64,000 nt of DNA from Piper betle (lineage: Eukaryota; Streptophyta; Magnoliopsida; Piperales; Piperaceae): NCBI GenBank assembly GCA_033002965.1, contig JAURVB010001854.1, positions 59,668-123,667 on the forward strand, read 5' to 3'. Below, piece after piece: positions 46,069-58,436 of this stretch. A program made the translations under genes and the position numbers. The notes beneath the pieces were generated by a model, which saw only the letters and a list, made by a program, of their open reading frames with translations, did not search any database and was not told the origin of the DNA. Within the stretch, counting starts at the first letter, position 1. Each line of letters opens with the position of its first letter.

Positions 46069-48650
46069 TATAACATGCCGTTTCAGCTCACCCGTGAACC
46101 AACCCAGAAATGTTACCAGCGACCGAACAGTTCATTAATCTATTGGATTCAATTAAGCCAACCCGGATCTTCCCTTAGTGTCTTAAGATGGAGATGTGAC
46201 ATGCAAAACATGGATGGAACAATTGGGTTCTGACCAGTCCTACATGCATATCATGACGTGTAAGCAAAAATGGGACAAACACAATAAATGAGAAATCAAA
46301 AGAAAAATATCTATTTCTATAGAAAATGGAGAGAGTTTCCCCTAAAAAGTGTAATAAGGGCCAATCCGTCCACAACAGGGATATATAAATATTCTACCAA
46401 AATAATATAAAACATGATAATCTATCATGACATTCAGTCATTGTCACTTTAATTTTCACCTAAGCCGAGTCTGAGCTCCAAGGCATCCTGTTCATTCATA
46501 TTTATCTATTCGTTTTATAGGCAGTTTATCAAGGCATGACACAACATGATTATTATTCACACACCATCATTATACATTACACACGACAAGTACATCTGTG
46601 TACAGTTCCGTGCTGCTCCTCCGCAGTCCCGACAGTGCTCATCCTTCATAGTTCTCACCTACATAAATATAGAAAACCATCAGTAACGAGTGTTAATGAT
46701 CCAAAAAATAACCAATATCAATCTGAAATAAGAGAGCTAACCCTCATGTTGAATAAATACCTCATATACTTTCTCAACAAGTCTCATAAGGGCAATAATG
46801 GGCTGTCACCCTCAGGTAACAACATCCCCTTTCCATATCTTTCTCTTTCCTTAATATTCTCTTTTCTTGGCCATTTAAACTATCCTTTTGCATGGGAAAA
46901 TCATTCTCATTCATCTCAGCCCTCTACGTCCTCCGTATTACTCCTGGCCCAAACTACAAGGGCCGAGTACTCTCAGACTTATCCTTCAGTACCCTTTTAC
47001 GCTACAAGTCTAGACATGCGCTGAACAGCAGTACCCGTAAACCTCCACACTTCTCTAGGTTTGAGGAACTCAAAGGTTGAGTGGATCCCGCAAGAAAGGA
47101 GTGGATGCTCACCAATTCCAAACCCGCTATTGACTAGCACGTGCTGCTCGCGTAGCACAGTCATAAAATTTCCCGCATTCCGTCTCTCATTGAAAATGCA
47201 AAAATCACACACACACATACACACACAATATGATATATATATATAGGTCTGGGTAGGAATTTATATAATAGGCCCGAAGGCATCATGAGCTAGATCTCAA
47301 GTTTCGAAAACAAACTCAAGGGATCTCATCCTCGAGGGTTATTAATCTAAAATTAACGTGTGACTAATTGGCCCGTGTGGAGTGGGATACAATAGATCCA
47401 CCACTCGACACGTCCTCTTACCTGTAAAAAACAAAACACAATGGAATATAGAGATAAAACAAGAAAAGAGTCCTAATAGACCTGGCAGAAGCTCAGCATG
47501 TCCTTGTGCCTAGGCGGCGAGCTCCTCCTCCGTCCCAAATTATTAAATCTAAAAACTAACACCCGCTAACTAAATGATGCATCAAACTCATCATGATCAA
47601 CACACTTCCAATACTAACAACATCCATAAAGAGTCAACTAATCATCATTGTAGAAATAACTCTACCTCATCCTATTCATACAATTTTTATTAAGTTTTTT
47701 TAAGTTGCGTTGTAGTTAGTTAGTGTGCTCAGATTTACTTTACTTAATTAGATCATTAATATCCATTTACTATCAAGCAAGTCATGCAAATCATCACTTC
47801 ATTCACAATCAAGCATTCATCATATCAAACAATCAATCCTAGCATGTTGTGCAAATAATAATCAATTTTAAATAAGAAAATTGGAGGTAATTATACCTCG
47901 CATCGTCAGCAATAGTCAATGGTTAAGGTTTTGTCGCGCGTCTTAGAGCTCGAATTCGGCACTCGGCGGCGTTCAAAGTTCGATCAGGTTCAACTAGACG
48001 AACTCAGTGGAAGATCAGGCAAATTCCAGCTAGTTTGGTTTTCAGGCAGGTTTTGACAGTTTTCCTGTGATCGACGGGATGGTAGGGCTTAGGATACCAT
48101 TGGCACCGGCCCGACAAGCTCGATCCAATGGTGGTGATGGTGAGGTCGGTAGTGGCGACCATGATTGCCGACAGCGGTCGCGAGTTCGATTGGGGAGGTC
48201 GGTCGCTCCGATCAGACCTACGGCTGGCCTTGGCAGGGGCACTAGGGAGGGGGAAATGTCAGGGAGGTCAAGGGAGTGGTCATCCATGTCACAGCTGCGG
48301 TAGCGCGACCTGGACAGTGTCAAATCAACAAGTGGAATGTCGCATGTTTGCAAGGGAGATTACGGAATCGTGGCGGCGAGACGGTGGCCAGGGTTGGTCG
48401 GGGAAGCACAGCGACGACACGGCAGGATGGAGGAGCATCGATGGGCCTTGGCGACGATCGGCGGTGGCAACAAACATAGGGGCGGCAGTGACAAACACAG
48501 GGGCAGCGGCGATGGGATTTCGGATGAGGAAGTGTCGGGAGGGAGAAGAAATACTTCAGTGGTAAACTTGTAAATACGTATTGACTCGAATCCAACTCGA
48601 TTCAAAATAATAGCTAGTTTGTAATAAATCAAAAAAAGTCTAAAAAAATG
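46069..48650 (-). mobile_element. E3: diverged A-related LTR
   Basis: It begins TATAACATGCCGTTTCAGCTCACC, a diverged version of the A terminus, and follows the A order at low similarity: a CCATCAGTAACGAGTGTTA block (46678-46696), a CTACGTCCTCCGTATTACTC block (46924-46943), the TATA-like module at 47261-47331, GTCCTAATAGACCTGG, and a GC-rich part (48080-48560). The whole is probably an LTR of a related family in minus orientation. Frames in the GC-rich part (to 145 codons) have no recognisable domain. Its far end is uncertain. Confidence 0.55.
47261..47331 (-). promoter_or_regulatory. Conserved LTR promoter module in E3
   Basis: Minus-strand GGATGAGATCC (47321-47331) precedes TATTATATAA (47261-47270) by about 60 bp. 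Sequence around it differs from family A, so survival of the pair is informative. Confidence 0.5.
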
Positions 48651-48795
48651 GAAAAATCCCATAAAATATATTGCACACCATAAAACACCATGGCATGTTC
48701 TATGGACTAATAACCCACCCCAACTGCCTTATAATGCGTCCTAATGTGTTATTTGGCCTAAACATATTTCTACAATCAAATACATAAAAAGAAAA
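48651..48795. other. Unassigned junction sequence
   Basis: About 145 bp between E3 and the next A LTR match neither well. No terminus, frame or repeat could be recognised. It may be the end of E3. Confidence 0.35.
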
Positions 48796-49831
48796 ATACT
48801 TCATACTTTCACACTGGGCGGTAAACAAACATACTTGAGCAAGTGTCGGCTTCAAACGTCCTCATATTTTCCATATATCAGCCGCCATGGTAATTGAGTG
48901 GAAAAAGGAATAATTAAGTTAGTGTCACAAATTATAGAAATGTTCTGCGTTACACAGTACCTTCATACACCGCACTACCTCAGAGTTTGAGGGAGTACTA
49001 GTGTGGTCTATATATATCTCTGCACCACTCATTCTCTTATTCGTGAAATCTGGAAAAAATGCGTGTACTTATATGATAGGTTTAGGGAAGAGGTTTATAT
49101 CAGATATTTCTAGAGCTTCAGTTTGAAAACCAAGAAGGGATCTTATAAAACCTACATCATAAAATACTATGACCCGCTATCGGAGAGATGTAAAAATGCC
49201 GTCGATGGCCTCCTACATATAAAACACGATTAAACTTGACACGCAGGGAGTCAAGCAGAGAGGGAGAGTCCTATGGACTTGTCGTCCAAGCTTCAAGCGT
49301 ATCTACACATCTACGGCTAGTTCAGACTCCGAAACCTACATGAGAACCCCTTACTCAGTAAAATACTAACATCTCTATATGACGTATGATCGCAGTGTGT
49401 GATTATATCATCAATACATCCTAATAAAGAAAATACTGCTAACGAACCTATAACTAAACATGTGGTACAAAAATTGAGACATAATAATAATAAATAATAA
49501 ATAAATAAATTAACAAGAAAATGTGCTCATAAATAATTGGATAAATACTAAATAAATAAACATGATTAATACTCAAACAATAAAATAAGAATATAACTAT
49601 ACTTTATAAATATACGGGTAAACATGAGTAAATATCAACATATACTTGTGTTAGAAAATATATAAATAAATAAATATATAATAATTCAATAAATAAATAA
49701 ATAAACAAATAAGTAGTTAATACTTATTAATCATGAATATTAAAAATATCATAGTCATACAATACAAGAATAATAATTAAATACAAATAAATAATAACAT
49801 ACACATAACGAACAAATAAATAAATATGTAA

Positions 49832-49886
<55 letters not shown>

Positions 49887-50965
49887 ACAATTTAGTAAAC
49901 ATAATAAAACTAATATTCATAAGTAAATACAATATTAATAATAACAAATAATCATGTAAACAATCATCATATATGATAAACATATAAATAAAAATAAATA
50001 AATAATAATGAATAAATAAATACATAAATAAAATAATAAATATTGAAAAATAATCATAACATCCAGTCATGCTAAATCATGTGAATATGCATCAAAAATA
50101 AAATATAGGTTATCGAATTACCCAAAATGAGCTGAATTAGACCAAATCGATGTGAACCAGACCATACGGATGAGCTAAAGAGACCTGGTCTTGGTTAAGT
50201 TGTAAGGGTGGTCGGGTCAGCCGGTGGTGGCTCGCCGGCGCCAAAAATGACCTGAAAGGGCGGCGGCGGCGATAATGAACAATGATAAAAACTAGATTGC
50301 CGACGGTGACTGTGGAGTCACTGATGGTGACGGTGGGTACGGACTCATAGTTGGCCGCGAGGTGGTTACAGTCGTACCGATCCGGTGACCGGGGGAGGGT
50401 CAGGGTATTGCCAGCGGCGAGCTAATTTGTTGGTGGTGATAATGGTGGAAATCCTAAAATCATAGGAAATTTCTATAAATCAACATGGTGAAGCGAGGGT
50501 TGGTGTGGATGGCTTAGATCTTGCCACATGGAACGATCCAAACGTCTGACAACTCGTGGTCTAGTGGGAGCTAGCTATGGGTTTATGTAATAAATATACA
50601 TGGGCAAAAGCTTTGATCGAGACCGTCAAAAGTCGAAATTAACTCGAATCCTAAAAGTGACTCTATAGGCAGGAATCGATGCGAGAAGGTTAAATGGGCC
50701 TCGAACCATGAACTCAATCAAGTTGGGCCCATAAGAGCACAATTGAATGATTCGAAATTCATATGGTGCATGCAAATGAAAAAAAATCCTTGGGTAACTA
50801 AGAAAAAAAATCTATCATATGCATGAAGGTCATACTCAACCACTATAACATGCCCCATACTCTTTGTCTGAAAATTAGTCTAGCTCGAGCTCGCTCGAAT
50901 CGACTCAAGACTGGTCCAAACCTGGCAAATACGCGGGTAAAACCACCTAAAGTTGGGGTTTAACA
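48796..50965 (-). mobile_element. Family A LTR, 5'-sheared copy
   Basis: The LTR is entered about 0.4 kb from its PBS-side end (CACACTGGGCGGTAAACAAAC) and runs to the PPT-side terminus AAGTTGGGGTTTAACA at 50965. It contains the TAAA-rich tract with an (AT)n-(GTAT)n microsatellite and a reduced GC-rich block (50200-50450). It is followed not by an internal region but by an A LTR in the opposite orientation. Confidence 0.85.
49839..49886. repeat. (AT)n followed by (GTAT)n microsatellite
   Basis: About 12 AT dinucleotides are followed by six GTAT tetranucleotides inside the AT-rich tract of an A LTR. The compound array is not seen in other copies at this position. Confidence 0.9.
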
Positions 50966-52133
50966 TTTATATTGTTATTTTGTGATTAGAGTATTATTTG
51001 TATTCATGTATTTATTATTATCTAATTATCTATGTGTGAATTTCCTTGTTTATTTCTTTATTTATCATTTTACATGTTTAGTCATAGGTTTGCAACATTG
51101 TTTTCTTTTTTAGGATGTATTGATGATATTAGCACACCCCACAAACATGCATCATATAGAGACGTTAGTATTTTAATTAGCAGTAGGTTTTGATGTAGGT
51201 TGTGGAGTCCAACCTCGCCATATATGTTTTGATGCGCTTTGAGCTTGGACCACAGGTCCACAGGGCTCTCCTTTTACTTGATCACTTCTTGACTCTCTGC
51301 ATGTTGAGTTTAATAGTGTTTTAGACGTAGCACGACATGGCGCCATTTTGTTGGACCCCTCCGATGTCAGGCCATTTAGCTGTGTTTTCTACACATGTTT
51401 AATAAAACTATATGGATGAGATCCCTTGATGGTTTTTGAATTGAAGCTCTAGAAATATATGATAGAAGCCTCTTCCACTAAACCTATTATATAAGTATGC
51501 GCATTTTTACAGATTTCACGAATAAGAGAGTGAGCGATATGAAGATACTGTATAGACCGCACTAGTACTCCTTCAAACCTTGACGTAGTACGGTGTATGA
51601 GGGTACTGTATAATGCACCACATTTCCAGAATTTGTAGCACTAACTTAACCGTTCCTTTTGCCACTTGAGTATTGTTGTGGGTGTACGATGGAGGATGTG
51701 AGGGCATAAGCGTTCTATATATGAATATGAAAATTAGCCGTGCATGCGCTCCGGCAGTTCTTTAAGTATGTTTGCTTATTGCCCAGTGTGTGGCAATTAT
51801 GAAGTTTTATAAGTTTCCTTCGGTAATGAAATACCCGTTTCCCAATTTGTATTAGTTATTTTTTTGACTAGTAACACTTGTTATTGATATTTTTCATATA
51901 ATATATGTAGGTCGTGCTTATCCAGAGTCGACTTTGGTGGGAGGACAGACAATCACAATACACACCGTTTTTTATGCATATTTAACAATGTCTTTCATTC
52001 TCATGACACGTAGAAGGTTGTTTCAATCTATTTTATTGATTAAGTCTTACCGACAAATATCTTTAAACAAAGCTCGACTGGGTCGTAACATTTCTGATTC
52101 GGTTCTTAGGTAAACCAAAATCAGGGTGTCACA
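50966..52133 (+). mobile_element. Family A LTR, 3' part, plus orientation
   Basis: It begins in the middle of the LTR (TGTTATTTTGTGATTAGAG) and runs to the sense terminus CAAAATCAGGGTGTCACA at 52133. It keeps the promoter module at 51414-51495. It lies back-to-back with the minus-oriented copy on its left, which implies an inversion or an insertion with loss of flanks. Confidence 0.85.
51414..51495 (+). promoter_or_regulatory. Conserved LTR promoter module
   Basis: GGATGAGATCC at 51414-51424 is followed by TATTATATAAG at 51485-51495, a spacing of 71 bp. TTTAATAAAACT lies just upstream, as in the other copies. Confidence 0.5.
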
Positions 52134-52411
52134 TCAGCGTTTCTTCATCTCTTTCTTCTTCCTTTTATTACCTTTATTTTATTTTTTGGCAATAAAAGGG
52201 TACACAGTTATGTATGATATAAAGCATCCAATCAATTTCTTCCACATTATTTTCTAATTATTTAACAATTATCTAAATTTTTGTATCATCTACTGGTCAT
52301 TCTTCTTTAGTGTCTTACAATTTATTTGTACACTGTACCAACAAAAATATTTTCTATGAAAAATATCTTCAACTAACTAATATCGTTGGTACACCAACCT
52401 CCCAACCTAGC
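52134..52411. other. Unassigned AT-rich spacer
   Basis: This stretch of 278 bp lies between two plus-oriented A LTRs and matches no other repeat in the window. It begins with a pyrimidine-rich run (TCTTCATCTCTTTCTTCTTC). No frame or RNA gene was recognised. Confidence 0.45.
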
Positions 52412-52467
52412 TATAAAACCCCAACTTTGGGTTAGGTTTTACTTGATTATAATTTTCCCAGTTCAGG
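52412..52467 (+). mobile_element. First 56 bp of an A LTR, cut by another A LTR
   Basis: TATAAAACCCCAACTTTGGG marks an LTR start, but after 56 bp a second start (TGTAAAACCCC, 52468) follows. This is a third case of an A LTR lying inside an A LTR. The far side of the broken LTR was not found. Confidence 0.75.
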
Positions 52468-53553
52468 TGTAAAACCCCATTATTGCGTTAGGTTTTACCC
52501 GCTAGCGAGCTCGAGCGAGACTAATTTTCAGAATAAGAGTATGGGGCCTAGATGGCCATATGATCATGTTATGGAGGCTGTGTATGCCCGACATGCATAT
52601 GCATATGATAGTTTCAGTTATGATACTATATATAATGAGCTATCAGTGTATACACGAGGTATACATATGATTTTTATGAGTTAGCCATGATTGTAGGCCT
52701 AGATCTAGGCTGATGCAGTGTTTAGTATCCGTTTGCTATTTACGGGGTATCTCATTTACATGCATCTTGAGGATTTCAGATCATTGGTTTGTGCCCCTGT
52801 GGGCTTAGCAAGATTGAGTTTAGGTTTTGAGCCCTAGTTAGCCTTCTTGCCCCGATCCCTACCTATATAGTCACTTTGGGAACCCAGGTCAATTTTGACT
52901 TTGGATGGTCCTAATTTGAGCTTTCTGTCCATATGTATAGTTATATACATGTGGTGGGCCCCACTAAGCCACGACTTGTCGAACTTCCCGATGTTGCCAT
53001 GTGGCAAGATCTGAGCTGTCTACTTAGCTCTATATTCACCCTTTGATTTCCACTGACTTCCCCACGATTTTACATGATTTTCACCTAGATGCAACCACCA
53101 CTTCCAGTCGCCACTGATGAGTTTCTGCCTCACCCCCGGTCACCAGGATTGGTATGGCAGTGGCTACCTCCCTGCCAGTTATTAGTGCATACCTACGATC
53201 GCCATCGCATCTTGCGTTCGTGTTGCCTGCCCGCGTTCGCATCTGCTAGGTCATGCCCGAGTCGGCCAACCCATATCCATGTCCATCTCCATCAACCTAG
53301 CCGACCCAACCTAGTAGTTTATTTAACACAAACTATGTTGGCAAAGCCAAATTTGGTCTGGTTCAGCTTGGATCGGTCAAGTTCAACTCATTTAACCCAG
53401 ACCATGTTATGATTATTTTTATTTATTTATTTATTCATTATATTTATTTATTTTTATTTATATGTTTATCATATATGATGAATGTTTACATGATTAATTG
53501 TTATTGTTAATATTATATTTTCTTTTGAATATTAGTCTTATAATGTTTACTAA

Positions 53554-53557
<4 letters not shown>

Positions 53558-53595
<38 letters not shown>
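53558..53595. repeat. (AT)n microsatellite
   Basis: An uninterrupted AT run of about 19 units sits in the AT-rich tract of the 5' LTR, at the same LTR region that carries (AT)n at 49839. Confidence 0.9.
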
Positions 53596-53599
<4 letters not shown>

Positions 53600-54272
53600 T
53601 GTTACGATGTATGTTATTATGTATTTGTATTTAATTATGTATTCTTGTAATGGATAACTATGATATTATTAATATTCATGATTAATGAGTATTAACTATT
53701 TATTTATTTATTAAATTAATAAATATTTCTTTATTTCTTTATTTATTTATATTTTTACTAACACGAGTATATGTTGATATTTACTCGTATGTTTATATAG
53801 CAAAATTATCTTATTATTTTACAATTAGAGTGTTGTTCATGTTTTTGTGTTTATTATTTATCTAATTATCTATGAGTGTATTTTCTAATTTATTTATTAT
53901 TTATTATTATTATTATTATGTCTCGATTTATGTGCTGTATGATTAGTAGTAGGTTTATTTAGTATTTTTTTCATTATTATGATGTATTGATGATATGACC
54001 CCACACTACGAGGATGCATCATATAGAGATATTAGTACTTTACTTACTAATGGGTTCCGATATAGGTTTCAGAGTCCGAGTTCACCGTAGATGTGTTGAT
54101 ATGCTTGGAGCATGGATGACAAGTTCGTAGGACTCTCCCTCTCTGCTTGACTCCTTGCGTGTAGAGTTTAATCGTGTTATATATGTAGGATGACATCTGT
54201 GGTGTTTTATTGGATCCCTCTGATGTCGGGTCATCTATTCATATTTTCTACACATGTTTAATAAAACTACAA

Positions 54273-54352
54273 GGATGAGATCCGTTATTATTTTCGAACT
54301 GAGCCTCAATAAATGTATGATACAAGCCTCTTCTCTAAGCCTATTATATAAG
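54273..54352 (+). promoter_or_regulatory. Conserved LTR promoter module, 5' LTR
   Basis: GGATGAGATCC (54273-54283) precedes TATTATATAAG (54342-54352) by 69 bp. It lies in the 5' LTR of a plus-oriented element, so any transcript would run into the internal remnant. Confidence 0.5.
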
Positions 54353-54735
54353 TACACACATTTTTACTGATTTTTTTAATAAGAGAATGAGTGGTAAGGA
54401 GATATATATTGACCGTACTAGTACTCATTAAAATCCTGAGGTAGTGCAGTGTATGAGGATACTGCATAATGAGGCTCATTTTCGAAATTTATGGCACTAG
54501 CTTAACTGTTCCTTTTGCTATTCGAGTACGGTGGCAGGTGATATGAAAGATGTGTGGGCGTAAGGGTTGTATGCATGAATATCATTATGAGCCGCGCATG
54601 CGAGCTGGCACTTACTTAAGTATGTTTGCTTACCGTCCAGTATGAGGCAATTTTGAAGTTTCATAAGTTTGCGTGGGTAATGGAATACCCATTTACCAGT
54701 TTGTATTAGTTATCTTTCTGACAAGTAACATTTTT

Positions 54736-55824
54736 AGGAAGAGTCGAGCCTCTAACTGAGTATTTTCACCCTCACCCTTCTAGATATATCAGTCATACTA
54801 ACTATTTTTCAGATGGTTGAAATGAGCAGACATTGACCAGTGCATGTGCTACTTACTAGATGCAGACTCTACAGTTACATGCAGAGTATGTTTTCATACT
54901 CCTTGAGACACGCTGTGCACGTGTACACGTGTTCTTGCCTCTATTCCATCACATAACCCACTTCAACAGTAGTTAATGGTCATATTGATAGTTACAATAG
55001 TCATCGCACACAGTAGAGTTATAGCAGCTGTCCTTGTTCTATTATGAAACATAGTGAGATACTTGACTTGGGAGTAAGTTAGCTAAGACCTAGTAAGTGG
55101 TCTAGCTCCTTTTTAGGGACATCGAGTGTTTGACCTAGATTGACTATAGTGAGCCATACAAGTCATTAGCATAAACTTTTATTTTGTACTAGAGTCCACC
55201 ATATGCTAGCAGGACTCGTCGGACACCCTAGTATTGTCATAGGACTTGAAGTAGAATGCCCTGAGGGTACATGTTGTTTACTTACCACATTGGTGAGGAT
55301 AAAGGGAGACATGGGTAGATGATAGGTCGCTTACATCACACAAATATAGTATTCCTGATGTAGTTCAGACTAGTAACCTACAGTACTCAAGAGTACCTGT
55401 TAGGCTACACAGTACACCCTTAGGACTGAGCTTAGGTTTTTCCCACCGAGGTCATTGCATTTTAGTCTCCATAGTTTGGAGTCGTCCTATGAGTCAATCC
55501 AGTGAGACGATTCGAGCATGCATGGTCAGTCCAGCGAGATGATTCGAGCATGTATGGTCAATGTAGACAGATGTTTCTATCATGATGGCATGTTTTGCCC
55601 AATGATTCAAGCACGTGTAGTCTATCTGGCCAGATTAGTAAGCCGCTAGTGAGCTTCATCAAGGTTCAGAGATCTGGCTTCATGGGGTTACATTTGGACC
55701 ATGTGCGGCTAGTTTTCGAGGGAGACCTACCAATTTGTCAACAAGATGGTATCTTTAATTGAGTACTCCGATCACAGTTGACGTAAGAAATTCTAAGGAC
55801 ATAATTTTAATATGGAGGAGAGGT
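54736..55824 (+). mobile_element. Family A internal remnant, PPT side
   Basis: This is non-coding internal sequence in sense orientation, matching the reverse complement of 30733-31800 and 41107-41860, for example GTGAGCCATACA and GAGACATGGGTAGATG. It lacks the minisatellite and PBS, which lie in the deleted part. Confidence 0.82.
55811..55824 (+). other. Polypurine tract of plus-oriented A element
   Basis: TATGGAGGAGAGGT directly precedes the LTR start TGTAAAACCC at 55825. It matches the minus-strand tract at 38028-38040. Confidence 0.8.
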
Positions 55825-57998
55825 TGTAAAACCCTATTTTTGCATTATGGTTTTACCTGATTTTAGTTTTTCCCTGTTTGGGTCAGTATTGAGTCGATTC
55901 TAGCGAGCTCGAGCCAAACTAATATTCAGAGTATGAGTATTGGGCCCAAATGGCCATATAAACATGTGATGGAGGCTGAGTATGCCCGACATGTATGTGA
56001 TAGTTTTAGTTATGATACTGTATATAATGAGCTATCAGTGTATACATGAGGTATACATATGATTTTTATGAGTTAGCCAGGATTGTGGGCCTAGATCTAG
56101 GCTAATGCAGTGTTTAGTATCCGTTTGCTATTTATAGGGTATCTCGTTTACATGCATCTTAAGGATTTCGGATCATTGGTTTGTGCCTCTGTGGGCTCAG
56201 CTAGATTGAGTTTAAGTTTCGAGCCCTTGTTAGCCTTCTTGCCTTGATCCCTACCTATATAGTTACTTTGAGAACTCGAGTCTGTTTTGACATTGGACGG
56301 TCCTGATCCAAGCTTTCAGTCCATATGTGTAGTGCATAAACCCATAAGTGGGCCCCACTAAGCCACGACTTGTAGAACATCCAGATCGTACCATGTGGCA
56401 AGATCTAAGCCGTCTACTCAACTCTTTATTCACCCTTTGATGTCCAATGACTTCCCCACGATTTTATAAGACTTTCACCTCGACGCAGCCACCACTTCAA
56501 CTCTCTAGCAACAAGTTTCCGCCTCGCCCCCGCCACCATTTTGGTACGGCCTTGGCTACCTCGTGGCCGGTTATCAGTCCGTACCCACGATTGCCACCGC
56601 TGCCACTGCAGTCCCTGTTGGTGATGACATTTTTGGAGTCAGTTTTTGTCCCTGCCACCACCCATTCGGGCCATTTTCCGGCACCGGGGGACGGCGAGTG
56701 TCCCCCGGCAAAGTCGACCACCCCCGACTTCCTCCCTCACCGAGATCTATGGTTTGAGACTGACACCAACAGTTTCACGTCGGTTTTGCTGTTGGTGCCA
56801 AATCGTAGATCTCGGAGAGGGGAAGTTGTCGGAGTGGTCGGCTTGGCCGGAGGACATTTGCACTATCTAGAAAACTGCCCGAACGAGTGGCGATGGCACC
56901 GAAAACCGAAACCAAAAATTGTGGCCGGTAGTGACTACGGCGACGCCGATAGCAGTTGTGGGTACAAATTGATAGCCGGCTGTGAGGTGGTCATGGTCGT
57001 ACCGATACGGTGGCCAAAGGCGAGGTGGAAACTCGCCGGCGGCGAGCAGAAGTGGTAGCGGCTCTAATGGGTTTAAATTCTGACTTCGTGAAAATTCTCT
57101 AGAAATATAACATGATGAAGCCGGCGTTGATGTGGACAACTTAGATCTTTCCACGTGGCACGATTTAAATGTCCGACAACTCGTGGTCTTCTAGGACCCA
57201 CCTTTGGGTACATGAAATATTCGTATGGACGGAAAGTTCGGATCGAACCCGTCAAAAGTTGAAACTGACTCTAGTCCTAAAGGTGACTGATAATATAATT
57301 AATTCATAGATATTATTTTTATTCATGTTTATCTTATTTTATTTATTTAATTGATTGATTATTAATTATTTTCTTCCTTGTGTTATTATTTAAACGTATT
57401 TAGTCGTATGCTCGTATATTTGATATTTATAATATTATTCTTCATATTTAATTAATGTTAGCCATTTATTTATTTATTTATCTATGATTTATTTAATTAA
57501 TTGTTTGGTTGTTTATTTAATTATTTATATGTTTAATAACACGAGTATATAAGATATTTACTCGTGTTTAGTCGTGTATTTATGTAGTATAATTATATTA
57601 TTATTTTTTGATTAGTGTATTATTTATGTTCATGTATTTAGTATTTACCTAATTCTCTATGAGTGTATTTATTTGTTTAATTATTTGTTTGTTATTATTT
57701 ATTGTTGTGTCTCGATTTGTGTGCCAAGTGTTTTGTTGTAAGCTTGTTAACACTGTTTTCTTTATTAGAATGTATTGATGATATGAGCACATACCACGTG
57801 CAGGCATCATATAGAGATTTAAGTATCTTCCTTAGTAGTGAGCTTCGTTGTAGGTTACAGAGTCTGAGCTCATCGTAGATGCGTTGATGTGCTTTAAACT
57901 TTGAAGTCTGTAGGACTCTCGCCCTCTGCTTGACTCCTTGCGTGTAGAATTTAATCATGTTTTAAACGTATGACAACATCAGCAATGTTTTATCGGAT
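55825..57998 (+). mobile_element. 3' LTR of plus-oriented A element, with inverted segment
   Basis: It follows family A in sense from 55825 to about 56770. It then switches to antisense family A text from 56791 to 57287, and returns to sense in the AT-rich tract (57288-57998). So the normal middle of the LTR was replaced by an inverted copy of its first part. It stops at TCGGATCCC, where E1 begins. The AT-rich part resembles the subtype at 24700-24850 more than its own 5' LTR, suggesting gene conversion or template switching. Confidence 0.8.
56262..57287. repeat. Foldback: inverted repeat with arms of about 0.5 kb
   Basis: The left arm (about 56262-56770) and right arm (56791-57287) are imperfect reverse complements with a 20-bp centre at 56771-56790. 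Matching pairs include GACACCAAC / GTTGGTGCC and CCGAGATCTATGG / ATCGTAGATCTCGG beside the centre. The 203-codon frame at 56447-57058 crosses both arms and is a by-product. Confidence 0.82.
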
Positions 57999-58436
57999 CC
58001 CTAATACGAAACCTGTGATTCAAATCAAGGTTTTATGGTTTGAATTGGTGGGTTTGACTGTTATTTTTTGTTAGGTCAATTTCATAACACGTGTACCTAT
58101 CTGAGGCCGGTCTTGTATTATGAACCACGAGAGTCATGTGTGCGCAAGTATATGATGATAATGTAAGTAAGATAGCAGCAGAACGATTTATTAGAGTATA
58201 TGAGAGTACGCAATATTTTTCTTAATTTAGTTTATTTAGAACGTATAATTATTTTTAAGTCGAATAATGCATTCGAACGTGTTATGAGCAATTTGGGTGA
58301 GTTTTTAATTGTAGAGCATGTCATTGTAATATTGTGTGTATTATGTTTTGTGGTAATTTTCCCTATTTTTCTAGATTTTTAGAATTAGTATTTTTTTTCT
58401 AGAATTAGAGTTGAGTCAAGTTTTAATTATGAGACG

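Larger units (their letters stand above)
52468..57998 (+). mobile_element. Family A element no. 4, plus orientation, deleted
   Basis: The element has a 5' LTR (52468-54735), about 1.1 kb of internal region (54736-55824), a PPT and a 3' LTR (55825-57998). A deletion removed the last part of the 5' LTR, the PBS and roughly two thirds of the internal region; the join is near 54735 (ACATTTTTAGGAAGAGTCG). The internal remnant is the reverse complement of lines in the minus-oriented elements and is non-coding. The 3' LTR contains an inverted duplication (56262-57287) and is cut at 57998 by E1. Confidence 0.82.

Noticed and set aside
46536..47024. A 162-codon plus frame in E3
   Set aside because: It runs antisense to the inferred LTR orientation, covers text homologous to non-coding parts of the A LTR, and shows no domain.
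52134..52411. A small RNA gene or promoter in the AT-rich spacer
   Set aside because: I could not find tRNA boxes, a TATA box followed by a defined product, or a stable fold by eye; nothing beyond a pyrimidine-rich run supports it.
56447..57058. A 203-codon open frame, the longest in the window
   Set aside because: It crosses both arms of an inverted repeat in the GC-rich part of an A LTR. Its length follows from GC content; there is no domain and the frame is absent from other copies.
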